64,000 nucleotides of DNA, taken from Penium margaritaceum (lineage: Eukaryota > Streptophyta > Zygnematophyceae > Desmidiales > Peniaceae). The stretch lies in the NCBI GenBank assembly GCA_023375785.1, contig SZWC01001180.1, forward strand, positions 6,798-70,797, in the 5' to 3' direction. Made by a program: the position numbers and the translations under genes. Every line of letters starts with the position of its first letter. Within the stretch, counting starts at the first letter, position 1. Under the pieces are notes generated by a model. The model searched no databases. It saw nothing but the letters and a program-made list of their open reading frames with translations, and was not told the origin of the DNA. Positions 22,771 through 34,640 of the stretch are shown here, piece after piece.

Positions 22771-24215
22771 TCACTCCACCAAATTATGTAGAAAGTCATG
22801 TTCAACTACAAAATGCTTCATGCGAGCGTGAAAGACACCAGATTTCTCCGCAATAGCAAGAGCACTTTGGTTGTCGCAACGAAGCACAATGGCAGGTACT
22901 GACTGACCCAGCTTAAGAAAGTGGAGTTGTAGCCATACGGCCTCAGCGCCCCCTGCACCCAGAGCAATGTACTTTGCCTCCAATAAGCTATGTGCAATGC
23001 AGCCCTACTTCCCGCTGCTCCACGACAAAGCGATATCACCGAGCAGGAATGCATAACGGGTGCGATTACGTCCATCTGCACTCCAGGACGAGTCGTTATC
23101 AATGTAGCCCTCAATGACTACCAAACACCGCCGACAAAAGGAGAGTCCGAGGTATAGTGTGGAGACCACGTATCCCACCACTTGCACAACCACATGAGGG
23201 GCTCTAGTACGTGGAGCCTTTGAAAGCTATGGAAGGAGGTTGACGGCGAAGGCGATGTCAGAGCGTGTGGTAGTGGCCACATGCATCAGAGATCCGATGA
23301 GACGGAGGTACAAGGTCACATCCACTTTCTCCCCCAGCTGTGTGGGATCTTCCACCTTCAGGGCATCCTACTCATCAGGTGTGAGGTGTGGAGGCCGTGG
23401 GCATTACGACAAGGAGGTCGCTAGAGCGCTCCTCGACAACACGTGCGTATCGGGCCTGATGTAGTAGTAGTAGTGTCCGACGTCTACGGTCTTGCACGAT
23501 CTCCATGCCAAGAAAACCCTGCTGTAGGACCAAGTTCCTTCATCCTATAGGCAGTTTGGAGGACCGCCTTAGCCTCCTTCACGACCTCCATGGAAGGAGA
23601 CGCGATGACAAGGTCGTCGACATAGACTAGGATGGCGATGAACCACTCAAGCGTCCGTCAGATAAAGAGAGAGGAATCTGCCTTACTCTGTACATATCTC
23701 GCACAAGTCAGGGCGTCAGTGATCTCATGGTTCCAACACCAAGGAGACTGCTTGAGGCCGTAGAAGGACTTGTGCAAGTGCCATACCTTATCACCATCCT
23801 CAAAGCCAGGTGGCTGAGCCATGTAAATCTCCTCATTTAGAGAGCCATGGAAGAATGCATTGTTCACGTCCATCTGGTACTGTTCCCAGTCATTCTCAGC
23901 CACTACACCAAACAAAGCTCGAGGTGAGGTCATGCGGTAGACAAGGGTAAAGGTGTCATTGTAATCGTTTCCCTTGATTTGAGAGTACCCCTTGACAACC
24001 AAGTGAGCCTTATGACATCCTAGTGAGCCATCCGGCTTCACTTTCGTGCGAAAGACCCACTTGACCAGAATAATCTTCCTCCCACGTGGAAGGTCGACTA
24101 GCTCGTAAACTCCGTGCTCTTGGATGGCACGAAGCTCATCCTCACAGGCAGCACGCCAAGCATCAGCATCCTGTGATGAGAGAGCTTCCCTTAGAATGCC
24201 CGGGCCAGGCACCAT
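22771..24215 (-). pseudogene. pol: RNase H and reverse transcriptase region of D2 (fossil)
   Basis: RNase H at 22,771-22,983: MEAKYIALGAGGAEAVWLQ, LRCDNQSALAIAEKSG, VVEHDFLHNLVE. Reverse transcriptase at 23,658-24,215: [68 protein letters not shown] and YGLKQSPWCW. A catalytic-site region follows between the two blocks. This is the best preserved copy of the D-lineage polymerase in the window. It is broken. Confidence 0.9.
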
Positions 24216-24699
24216 AGAGGGAGAGCTCTATGTGGAAAAAGCACACGCCTCGATGCTAGGTCTGACGACCACAAGGTCAACTGCCACATCACAAGCAATA
24301 TGTAATTCGTGAGGGACGAGATCGTGCCCAACAGGGCACGTAGGATATACCTCTCTGTGCTTAGTGGGGACACTTAGGCCTAGGGCCTTTGTGCTAGGAT
24401 CACCACTCGTGATGTTGCAAGTGGAGTGCCTTGGTGCGGAACCTGACACTCGCTGGACTCCGAAGTACAATGGTCGAAGACGAGCGTCGGGCTCACGTGA
24501 GTAACGTGGGCTCAAGGGACGCACATCAGGCTCAGAGACGGACACGACCACAGCTAGTGAGGGCAGAGGCAAAGGAGCTGGTGATGCCGTGCGAGGAGAT
24601 GCGTGTGTGCGAGACAAAAGAGTGGGTATGACAGTAAGAGCAGAAGAGGCAGGACCACGCACAAAGGCGGGAGTACTGGCGGGACACAAGTACAGGATC

Positions 24700-26300
24700 A
24701 TGGGTACTTGTGGGGTGTGAGGGAAATGGGGTAGAAGCCGACTGTGCTAGAGAGGTCTCTCGTCAGACTACGATGATCGCTGGGTCATCAAGAGCCGGAG
24801 ACCGAGAAGTGGAGGGAGCTCAAATGGACACACCAGTCAGGCGAGAGGTGCTTGCAGGCTCAGATTCCCCCATCCGTCGAAAAACCTCACACGTGGGAAC
24901 GTGCGTGACGGACAGCGACGTGATTGATGTCAGATCACGATAGGTAAGAGACTCAAAGAAGAGCCTGTTGCGTGACATAATGGTGCAAAAACGAGCAGGA
25001 TCCTAAAAACGCTAGGCCTTCAATCGCGGGGAGATGCCTACAAAGGCACACAAGCAACCCTGAGGTGACACCTTGGACCCTGCTAATCCTCGGTGTACCA
25101 CATTGAAGCCAAGGACCCCTAGACGCAAGCAAGGTGCAGGTCAGCACGCTGGCCAAACCAGAGCTCGTACGGTGTGACGTGGTCCGGAAGGGGACCGTGG
25201 AGGAGGTGGTTCCAGACCCAAGTCATGTAGGAGAATCCTTCAAAGTCGAAGGACTCCGGAAGACCGCACTCAGACCGCATAGCACAAACTGCATCCTCCA
25301 TGGTACGGTTCTAGCACTCTGACACACGGTTCTACTTAGGAGTAGTGGGAGGAGAGACCGGGTGAACAACCCCATCCTTGGCAAAGAAACTGTCCATCTC
25401 TCCAAGAAACTCGCCGCCGCGATCCGAGCAGAAAGTATGTAGCGTGTGGCAGGACTGACGCTCAGCCATCACTAGCTAGAGACAAATTGCAAGAGCGGCA
25501 TCACTCGTCTGGCGCAGGCTATACACCCACCGCATCTGGGTGAAGTCATCAGTCAAGGTCAGGACGTATCAACCCAGATCAGATAGAGACTCGACATGGA
25601 GAGGACAGAGAAGGTCCAAATGGACTAACTCGAGAGGGCGAAGCACGCGAGAACGAGAGTCAGGGTAGGTGCAACCATGCATCTTACCTTGAGCGCAGAA
25701 GAGACAGTCTGTCTTGTGCTGCATCTCGAAGGAAGCCGTGTCAAGACCGAGTGCGGGGTGTGTCCGAATGAGCGTGGACACAGTGTCGGAGCCCACATGA
25801 CAGAGGCGATGATGACGCAATCGCTGGTGCTCAGCAGACAGAACGCCGGTGACAAAAACACGAGCAGGAGGGGAGGGGGAGCAAGGAGGAAGAGAAATCC
25901 GACATATGCGATACAGGTCATCCACACTAGAAGCATGAAGAACAACGCTATGGGTGTCAATAGCAATCACCGTCGCGGAGTCTGTAGTGTACTCCATGAA
26001 AAGTTCCATCAGTAAACAGGCACATATAGAAAGCAAACTAAGCTCAAGATCAGGCACAAAAAGCACCTCGGAAAGATACAAGGGGTCAGATGGACCATGG
26101 AAGCACACAACCCCAACACCCTGGGCCAACAAGGACTGACCAGAGCTTGTGCTGATGGAACAAACAGACGCAACCGGACCGAGAACAAGTCACTACGCCG
26201 ACAACTCATGTGATGAGTGGCACCAGAATTGATGATCCAAGTGCCACTGGGATCACGACTGGAGGACTTCACTGTACAACGGGTAATGGAACACTCGGCC
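24700..26300 (-). pseudogene. pol: Integrase, pre-integrase and protease region of D2 (fossil)
   Basis: Integrase C-terminal part at 24,953-25,405: MEDAVCAMRSE, MTWVWNHLLHGPLPDHVTPY and ELWFGQRAD. Pre-integrase at 25,569-26,132: HQRLRHHRLCHVGSD, a CLFCAQGKMHGC zinc-type motif and LELVHLDLLCPL. Protease near 26,200-26,260: GTWIINSGATHHM. It is broken. Confidence 0.88.
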
Positions 26301-26404
26301 TCAAATGGGCATTGGACAACAAGTAAGGAGGAATGATGAAGGGCACAAAGGTGAGACTCCTGAATCAAATCATTATTGTCAGGCCCATCGTCATCACATG
26401 CCTT

Positions 26405-27870
26405 ACGTAGACTCAAAGAATAGAGCGTCGCGGGATTCAACCACCCGCTGGCGCACAGGGTCCCAAAACCGCCAAGCTTTGGATTGGGAAGAAACACCCA
26501 AAAAGGGACACAAACAAGTCTAAGGGGAGAGCTTGCCATCACGAAGATCGTCAAACGGCCAGACCAAAGCAACACAGCCCCAGACACTGGTGAGACAAGG
26601 ATCGGCGTGAGTGCCAGACCAGCCCTCAAAAGGGGAAATAGAGCGAGAAAGGGGGTCGTGCAAGACCTGATTCCAAACTCGGGTCATATAGCTCATGGCC
26701 TTGAGGGCAAAGAGCAAGGGAAGACCAGACTCAGAAACAAGGGTCCGAACATCGCCTGTGAGGGTACGGTTCCAACGCTCAAAGATCCCATTTTGCTGGG
26801 GTGTGTAGGGAGCAGAAGTCTCCAAACACACCCCGATAGAAGAGAGGAAACAGGCGGTGGGACCAAGGAACTCACCCCCGCGGTCACTACAAAACATGCG
26901 CAAGGATCAATCACAGGCTCGCTCGGCATAAGCAAGCCCCATCTCAATAGTGGAACAGACGTCGCTCTTATGATAGAGAGCAAAGTTCCAGCGAAAGAAT
27001 GAGAAATCATCAGTGAGGCACAAGACACATCGACCAACATTGCCAAGGAGGTCATGGAGAAGAGGACCCATGACATCAGCATGGACACGGTCAAAGGGAT
27101 GAGTAGACCTGGACTCAGAATTGGAGAAGGGAGAGCGATGAGCTTTGCCTTATGCACAGTCAAGGCATCCAGCAAGGCAAGGGGTAGGAAAGGTAGATGG
27201 TGAAGATTCCAAGGCCGGCTGCAGACGGAGAATGTGAGAGATGGCATCGGTGTGGACATGAGCAAGACGCTGATGCAAGAGGCAGACTAGGTAAGGGGAG
27301 AGAGAGGGAGCAACATGGGCAAGGACAAAGCTGATAGAGGGAGCAGCGGAAGAGAACAAGGGCACACGATACAACTTGTCATGTTTTCCACCGCGTAAGA
27401 CAACGCAACCAGTGGGACGCAGTTACACTGTGGCAACACCATGACTAGGAGCAAAGTCCATGTCCTGAGCATTCAGAGAGGGCAACGACAGTAGACTCAG
27501 TTCCAAGGAAGGAATGTACAAAACATCAGGAAGGTACAGAACACAAGAGGGATCAATGAAACAAATGACACCGACACCTTGCATGGGAAGCAACTTGTTG
27601 GACTTAGTAGGAACAAAGCGCACAAACCCCGCAGGGCCAATAGGGGGACGAGGAGTGGATAGAGGTCATGTGATGGGAGGCTCTGGGATCCAAGATCCAG
27701 AAGCCACCCGACTGACGCACAATGGGGAGTACACCGAGGGTAGCCACAGTGCAAAGAGGGGGAATAGGACAGGACGACGGGGTGCACACAGCGATGCAAC
27801 ATAAGATTACAAAAGACTGCCAATGCTCAATCCTTGGGATGGAGGGAGACAAGGACCTAAGCACGTGCCC
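26405..27870 (-). pseudogene. pol: Protease and integrase region of C (fossil)
   Basis: Protease segment GGFWILDPRASHHMTS at 27,700-27,740. Pre-integrase at 27,150-27,374 (LLHQRLAHVHTDAISH, CLAGCLDCA). Integrase at 26,520-26,950: MFCSDRGGEFLGPTACF, SAPYTPQQNGIFERWNRTL, MSYMTRVWNQVLHDPL and VWGCVALVWPFDDLRDGKLSP, ending near SRDALFF at 26,410. Nearest in the window to A and B. It is broken. Confidence 0.88.
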
Positions 27871-29939
27871 GGGAGGGAGTAACGAAGCACGGAGTCATCC
27901 TGACACATGGGACCACTGGTCAACGGAGCAACACTCTCACCTCCCTGATTGAAAAGGCGCAAAAGCTGAAGAAGGGACAGCTCGAGCTGGCGCTCACCGT
28001 CACCCACAACAGACAGCTGGAGCTGGGGTCAAAGCACCCGAGGGAGGCAGGAACCACGGCGAGACATCATAAGCCGGTGAAGGCGCAGCAATGTAGGATG
28101 GGGAACCATATGGAGGCTGCCATCCCCATGGGTACGAGAGCAGAGGGGCGCCTAGAGGCAGCCCGGAATGGCATAGCCGTGGACAGATGACAGTGCAGTT
28201 GCTGAAGAGGAGGATCCATCATCATCAGAGGAAGAAGAGGCGGAAGAGGCTCCAGCTGTGCAAGCCAAGTGGGTGCGCATGGCACGGGTGAGGCACAAGT
28301 CATTGGGTGGAGTAGGGAAAAGATGTGAGGAGTGTTCGCTGGAACCACGGTTCCAGCAGACGACACCACCAAAGACAAGAGACGGAGGTGCAACTACCTT
28401 CTCCTTACCCTTGGCCTTTCCTTTGGTCTTGCCCTTGTCCTGACCACGACCCTGAGAAGATAGAGCAGTAGGTATAGAAGAAATGGACGAAGAAGATCCA
28501 ACAAGGGTCATGGAAGAAGAAGCGGGTGAGGGGACCATGGTAAGTGTTGCGATACTGGTGAAAGAAGAGCGATGGATCCGCTTGTTTTGAAGGCTCGTCC
28601 ACCAGGCAGCAAGGCTCCCAACAGTGAAGTCCTAGAGGGTGCCCATCCCAAGAGGTGAGCCGGGAGGGAGGACATGGGCCAAAGCAAAACGCTGGAGCTC
28701 GTCTACTTTGACGTCATGAAGAAGGTTAGAGAGCTCTGGGTTGAGCCCATTGACCATGATCAGAACAGCAGATACCGTACTGATTCATGATTTTGTGATC
28801 CCAAACATTTTAAAGACTGTAACTTAGATTCGTTAAGCAATTTCTTTATTTTCATGTTGTCAATTACGAAAAAAATAGGTGAAATTGTAACCTTGATTTT
28901 GAACTCTGGCTTTGTTTTATTTTTTTCCAAGGAGACCTGTTCGACGCCGACGGCAGAAAATGTCTACGTCGGCGGCCGATTGGCACTCGACAGCCCTGCC
29001 ACCCGCTATCGGCGGTGTTCGAATTCTCGGAACACCTGCATGTGGTCGTGAAACCGCGCACACAGAGTTAAAACAAGATTGCGCGTATGTCCCCACTTAC
29101 GCGCTTCACCTACATTTTGGACACATTTGTTTTTGCGTTTTCAAGTTAACAAAAACAATACCCTTCCGTTATCAAATTCATGATTTCGTTCAAACAGTTA
29201 ACATCAATATCATAAAGCAGTACAGTAACTGACCAAGGGTAGCGTCATCGAACTCCCAAAGGAGCTTGAAACCACAAGCCGAGTAGGCATCAGCGGTCTT
29301 GTCGGTGTGCATGAGAAGGGTGTTAAACAGCACAGTCAGAGCGCTCTGTACAACGTGACCAATGATGGTCATACGGCGATGCAACATGGTTTTAGTGCCA
29401 ATTGGATCAGCAAGATGACCAGCAAAGGGGTCGCCATTAAACGTGCCAACATCATCCACGAGGTGGGCAGGGACGGCGTGGATGAGAGCGCGGGCAGCGT
29501 GAGCAGCCTCAGCAGGGAGAGAAGTGAAAGGAGGATTGGAAAAAGGATTAGGAGGGGAGAAATACTCCCAGATGGGCTGGCCCTGAGCCCAAGCGCTGAA
29601 GCGCACTTCCTAGGAAGAGAAAGCGAGATCACGAGACAGGACAGGTGACTGAGAAAATAAATCAGGCTGGCAAAGGACAGGAGCAACAATAGTAGTAAAG
29701 GTAGCAGAGATGTCAACAGCGGAAGAGGCGTCAGAGCTAGAGCCAGCAGTAGAGTTAGCAGCAGCAGATTCAGACGTGACCGGCAGACACTTGAGAATAA
29801 TGGCGGCAACTTCATCGGCAAAGGTTGCACGATTGTCCTCTTACAGCTTGAGACAATCCTCAGCCTTGTGTTGTACCTCAAGAGTGCAATTAAGCTGGCG
29901 CTAGAGGTCTACGATGACAGCCTCATCATCAACTGGCAT
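27871..29939 (-). pseudogene. gag: gag of C (fossil, with a MITE inside)
   Basis: It starts MPVDDEAV at 29,939 and shares WEYFSPPNPFSNPPF, AARALIHAVPAHLVDD and VQSALTVLFNTLLMHTDKTADAY with B (29,190-29,606). Beyond the MITE it continues with NGLNPELSNLLHDV and SLQNKRIHR, then a zinc-knuckle region near 28,340. It is broken. Confidence 0.82.
28780..29220. mobile_element. MITE with terminal inverted repeats and TA duplication
   Basis: A 441-base AT-richer block that has no counterpart in gag of A or B. It is bounded by TA on both sides (28,778-28,779 and 29,221-29,222). Its ends are inverted repeats: CTGATTCATGATTTTG on the left and CTGCTTTATGATATTG on the right read in reverse complement, 13 of 16 bases matching. 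Internally there are two perfect hairpins, CGCCGACG/CGTCGGCG and GGTGTTC/GAACACC (about 28,944-29,040). It has no coding capacity. The TA target and short TIRs fit a Tc1/mariner-type (Stowaway-like) MITE. The family is not one I recognise. Confidence 0.72.
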
Positions 29940-30130
29940 GGTGACAAGAGTGGGATTCTGTCCAAAAAAAATGCCAGAGTTTCCCCCACCCAAGTGGGCG
30001 TGGAAGAATAGAAAGTACCATATGCTCGAGAAGTGTTGCGAGAAATTTACCAATCCTAGGCCCAGAAAAAAGACACAGCAGCGAGCAAAACAACAAGGAG
30101 GAGGAAAAGATATGCCACAAAGACGGAGTG

Positions 30131-30979
30131 TCAAGGTGCAGCGGAACGTAGAAGAGAGAAAAGGGTTGGAATGATAGCAGCGGCAGCAGCAGAGAGGACT
30201 GACACAGTAGCAGTAACCGGGATGATCACGGCAAGAACGCTAGCCACCGACGCTGCACCTAGAGTAGTGAGAGCTCCAGCAACAGAAATTGTAGATGTGG
30301 CTAGACCAATGGCAGCTAGTGAGGTAGAGGAAGAGGATACAACTACGGATTTGGTGGAGGTCTTAATGGATGCGGTAGTGGTGGCAGCAGCCGTGGCAGC
30401 AACAGCGGTATTGGAGGCAATGGCAATTGCAATAGCAGAAACATGTGTGCCAAGATCAGTGGCTACAACAGCAATGGGTCCAATGACAACGGTGACTTTG
30501 GTGTAGGATTCGGTGGCACGTCCCACTATGGTTGATGCTAGCGCCCTAGACGTCCTAGCCGCTATAGCAAAGGTTGCCCCCGTGGCTACAGCAGCGTTGA
30601 TGACAAGAGAAGCAACCCGGGTAACAGTCGTAGACTGAGGGACAACGTCTGTACAAAGGCGGCCAAAAAGATCGGTGGCGGCAACACAGTCTTCCTCCCC
30701 TGAATCGGGAAGTGAGAGGGAGTGATGTCTTACCGAAGCACATCGCAAGGAAGGGGAGCCGAGGGACACGGGTGGCCCCCCACTCAATGCGTGACAACGT
30801 TGTTCTCCGTGTGCCGCACTTTGCTCCGTATAGTACATCCATGTAGGAGGTGCAGTTGGCGCCATGTTGTGCGCCATCATGGCGTTGTCAGCCACCGTAT
30901 TGGCTCGGACATGGCACAATGTGTCACTTCTGGTCAGCTGCTTCACTTTGGATACTGATGTAGATGCCACTGCTATCAT
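30131..30979 (-). pseudogene. ORF1 of element C: Ala-rich protein upstream of gag
   Basis: An open frame of 282 codons that ends about 190 bases before gag. It is homologous to ORF1 of B: ATFAIAARTSRALAST aligns with TTFAATARAARAPAST, and its ending IPTLFSLLRSAAP aligns with LPPLFSLHRSAW. The second half is extremely rich in Ala, Thr, Ser, Val and Ile, with probable membrane-spanning or amphipathic helices. Function unknown. Its presence in a copy this distant from A and B shows the gene is an old, regular part of the lineage. The element as a whole is a fossil. Confidence 0.75.
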
Positions 30980-32646
30980 GGATGGCGAGGCTAATGGGTG
31001 GCGGTTGCTTTGGTTGGGTAGCGTTTACTGCGTTTGCAAGTGATGCGGCTACAGCTACTAAGGATGCAACTCTAGCTGCAGATCCGGTGCTGCCACTAAG
31101 GATGTGAGAGGCACTGCAGGTGAGCAATCCCACTGCCGCAACTGCTCTGCCAAGAGCGCCTAGGCTTTCGGACTAGGAGTAGTTGCAGCTGCCAAAGGTA
31201 CACGGGCAGCCAATGTGGCGGTTGTTGTAGCACTTGATGCTAGAACTACAGTTGTTACAGACGCAACTGGTCGGCAGTTGCAATAGACCTCGAAGATGTA
31301 GGCGCTGCTGCCAGAAAAGTGGCGGGCAGGTACTGTTGTTGGTGGTGCATCAGGTGTAGAGCTACTCCCAACAACGCTGCTGTGGTTTCTCCCGCCATTG
31401 CCATTGGGTTCTTAAAAGAAGTCACGGTAGATGAGACAGGTAGGGCGGAAGACTGCGGGCAAAAGATGGCGCCACAGCCCACGGGAATGCCAATGTCGTG
31501 GGTGTGCCTATGCAAATGCTGCCACTGTAATGCAATCACACATTGTCTGGACGACAAGGACTCCGGTAGAGGGGCAATGTGGCAGGCAAGAGAGATGCCG
31601 GCCTTGACGGAGGCAAAGAGAACGGCAGCGCTAGCGGCTACGGCGATTGTTATGGGACCCGCCGGTCGAGGCGGTGTTTTCATCACCCTGGTGGAATCAA
31701 ACACCTTATTTGAGGCCATAATTGTATTTTAAGTGAGAAACCGTGCAGGTTTGGAACAAGAACCGGGTCATTTGGTGCAAGGACAAGAAAGATACGGCCG
31801 GGCAAAGCTGGGTGGTGCGCGTCCGGAAAATGGACGGGAGCACCAGTTCGACCCCAACGAGGCGGAGCGACTTTCTCGCCCACTGCAGCCAAAGCGCCCC
31901 AAGATGGATGTTTATCCAATGAGACAAGGTTCATTAGGGTCCATGGGCGCTTTGGGATGGCAGCTGGAGCTGCATTCGCAAGCAAGGGCGCTTCGGGTGG
32001 CCGTGACCTCTGCTGGCAGTGCTGCCAGCGGCCGTCACGCGTGGAGGACTCAAACGGTCATAACTTAGCCGTTTCTCCACGGATTGAGGCATTCTTTGGT
32101 GCGTTGGAAAGCTTGCAGCGCATACTACATGATTCATGTGTTATTTACATGATTGAGCCTCGGTAGCAGGCTTCGGAGTGCTGAGGGCCTTTCGGCTGGC
32201 TCATAGGGGCTGGTACATAAGGAAGCCTAGGGGTTATTCTAGGCATGCCAATCGTACCCAAAGACTATGTACATTGCCTTGTACTGATCTATCAAGTGTA
32301 AAGGATTCATTTCTTGCCTAACTATCCTTGCATTCCAAGTATTGCCCTGCACACGTCCATTTGAACCTACAAGTCTTCCGTAGTGCACCTTGGTGCAAAC
32401 GCCGCCGGGAGAGTCGCAAGGCGGGAACCTCGGTCAGTAGCAGCGGTCTTGTTGCTAGGAGAGGGTCGTGCAACATCTCAAGGGTTGGCCCACACACCAA
32501 GGGGTCGAGGGTGGCAGGTTTATCCCAAGGACTCGGCGTGTGACCGTCACGCCGGGCGCCCCTCGGTTCACGGTGATGGTGGACCCTTCCACGGCTAGGC
32601 TTTTACGTTCAAGAGAGAACACGCCTCACTCTCTCACTATGCTAAT
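30980..32646 (-). other. Leader of element C, partly unassigned
   Basis: Sequence between the primer-binding site and ORF1, about 1.7 kb, twice as long as the leader of A. The part 31,255-31,720 is GC-rich and low-complexity like the other leaders. On the plus strand, 32,041-32,150 has a block with 'ggtcataacttagccgtt' and 'gcgttggaaagct'. I know similar blocks from LTRs of plant gypsy elements, so a foreign LTR piece may lie here. I see no gene. Confidence 0.4.
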
Positions 32647-32655
32647 CTGATACCA
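32647..32655 (-). other. Primer-binding site of element C
   Basis: On the minus strand it reads TGGTATCAG followed by ATTAGC, so the first nine bases match the initiator-Met tRNA site. It follows the LTR end ...CTACTAAC. Confidence 0.7.
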
Positions 32656-33126
32656 GTTAGTAGTAGCACGTAGTGAGGGAATGAAAAGGAGAATGAAAGG
32701 GGCAATTCCATAGAGAAAGAACGTGGCATGGAGACGGATGAAGGACGTCAACCCAAGTGCACAAAGTCACGCAGTCACATGATAGTGTAGCGATCCCCGT
32801 CGGGGAGGGAGCCAAGAGCGAGCGAGCAGCGAGCTCTCTCTCGCTTGTGGTCTCACCTCCACCACGCGGGTGTTGAACCTGCCCCCCCCAGAACCTGTTT
32901 GCTTTCCTCACTACATATCGCAGTACTCCATCCAAGTAGCCAAACCCGGGTGACAAAATCAGGAGGATTCTATCAGCACCATGCAACTGTGGGCCACCAT
33001 GGCCAACGACCATAGCATATTGACAACAAGTAAGGCAGCAGCAGTGTCCCTCCTCTCTCTTAGTCACCTGCATCTGTGGCAAGTGGGGTGTACGACGAGG
33101 CCAGAGGTCACCGTGTGTATGAGACA
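32656..33126 (-). repeat. Probable 5' LTR of element C
   Basis: About 471 bases between the primer-binding site and the short G1 LTR piece. On the minus strand it would run from TGTCTCATAC to ACTACTAAC. There is no second copy in the window, so the outer boundary rests on where G1 homology stops. It is unrelated by eye to the A, B or D LTRs. Confidence 0.5.
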
Positions 33127-33229
33127 TGAAACCAATAATGCCCATTCAAAGAGATTAGGGATTCCTGTACTTCTAGTATGTAACACTTTCCCCCCTTATA
33201 GCCGCAACGTCTCGGCGTACAGATGTGGC

Positions 33230-34640
33230 CCGGTGATGGTGGTAACAACCGAGGATTAGGTGGTCAAGGTCTCGGAGGTTGTAGTAGGGTTCCTAGCAAT
33301 TTTGCACGGTATCGTAGCCGTGCCACTTGACGAGATATTCTATCAACTTGCCTCGTCATTGCTGGCTAAGGATGTCCTCAAGGACGTACTCTGTGTCCTC
33401 GTCCACTTGAACTTGATGAGGGAGAGGGACGTCCCTGCCGGGAAAGATCTCTCCAGGGTCTTGGTAGTGCTTGAGTCTGTTGAAGTGGAACACCAAATGA
33501 ACTTGCATAGTGTTGGGGAGTTTGAGTCCTGCAACCACAGGGGTTTGCATGCGCTCGATCTCAAACGGTCCCAACCATCGGGGTTTTGAGCTTTGAACAG
33601 TTGGTTCCACGGAGTTTGATGTTAGCGGAGATGAGAAGGACCTTGTCTACAACAACAAAAATGTTGTCGTTGTGATGTCGATCAGCTGCTCGTTTCATCG
33701 TTGCTTGTGTCTTTGTGAGGGTTTGTCGTGTTTCCTCACAGATGGTGGTGAATTCTCGACGTTGGATGTCCAACGCAAGAATGTTGTTGCGTCATTGTAG
33801 TCCGGCTGGTGTGGCGGGAAGTTTGCCATACAGTATTCAAACGGCTTTTCACCCGTTGCAGTGGAAACTGCCAAATCCCATGCGATTTCATTGGTTAGGA
33901 GTTGTCGTGCCCAATCCATCTCGTGAGGTTTGCATAGCATTCAGTGAAGCTGCTTGAGCATCTGGTTTGTTTGCTCCGTTTGACCTTCAATTTGAGGATG
34001 AAACAACGTCCAAAGTTGACTTCTGCTGTCATAGTGAGTCATGAGTTTGTGCCAAAAACGGCTAGCTAATCAACCGTCTCTGTCGCTTGTGATAGTTCTC
34101 GCTACGCCGTGTAGTCGCACGATGTTGTTTAGAAACAGCCGTGTCGTTCCTTCAGCGGTGACAATGGTCGTTGTCGGGATGAAATGGGGCATTTTTTAAA
34201 ACCTTTCAACAACCACAAGAATTGCATCATATCCCTCGTGTGTGACTGGTAATCTTCTGAGGAAGTCCATGGAGATATCAGCCCACGGTTCTATCAGAAT
34301 AGGGAGCAGTTGCAAAAGTCCGGATGGCTGTGTGCGACGGGATTTGTGTCGCTGACATGTGTCGTAGGTTTTGCAAAAGTTGGCTACGTCAGATTGCATC
34401 TGGTTCCACTAGTAAGTTTTTGCCAACTTCTTTAGCGTCTTGTCCTCTCTAAAGTGTCCACCTTGTCCTGGGTTATGGCATTCTCCAAGCATCATACAAC
34501 AAAGTTCGTCGTTCGGGAGGACAACCACTTCGCGAGTGAAGCGCTGTCACCAATAAGGTGCGTCGTACCAGGATTTAGCCTTGCCATATCCATCGTGCTG
34601 GTCGTAGCCTCGTGCGGACAGCTGCTCAAGATATGGGTCT
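33230..34640 (-). pseudogene. pol: Integrase and chromodomain region of G1 (fossil)
   Basis: The integrase zinc-binding and core parts are visible at 34,196-34,399: VANFCKTYDTCQRHKSR, LLPILIEPWADISMDF and HEGYDAILVVVERF. The C-terminal part at 33,356-33,610 has KPRWLGPFEIERM, VHLVFHFNRLKHYQDP and DTEYVLEDIL. After it comes a chromodomain-like YLVKWHGY pattern (about 33,290-33,350), which in this family steers integration toward heterochromatin. It is broken. Confidence 0.85.

Larger units (their letters stand above)
21902..26404 (-). mobile_element. Copia LTR retrotransposon D2, 3' part (fossil)
   Basis: Minus-strand element of the D family. It has a 3' LTR (21,902-22,534), a polypurine tract, RNase H, reverse transcriptase, integrase and protease segments, reaching about 26,404. 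There it abuts element C, which continues in the same orientation. A 5' D LTR and D gag are not found beyond the junction. It is broken, with many breaks, though its RT reading is cleaner than that of D1. Confidence 0.88.
26405..33126 (-). mobile_element. Copia LTR retrotransposon C, 5' part (fossil)
   Basis: Minus-strand relative of A and B. From high to low coordinates it has a 5' LTR, primer-binding site, leader, ORF1, gag, protease, pre-integrase and integrase. At 26,405 it meets D2. Protein similarity to B is clear but lower than that between A and B, and the LTR is unlike theirs. So C is a more distant member that shares ORF1. A DNA-transposon MITE lies within its gag (28,780-29,220). 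It is broken, with many breaks. Confidence 0.85.
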
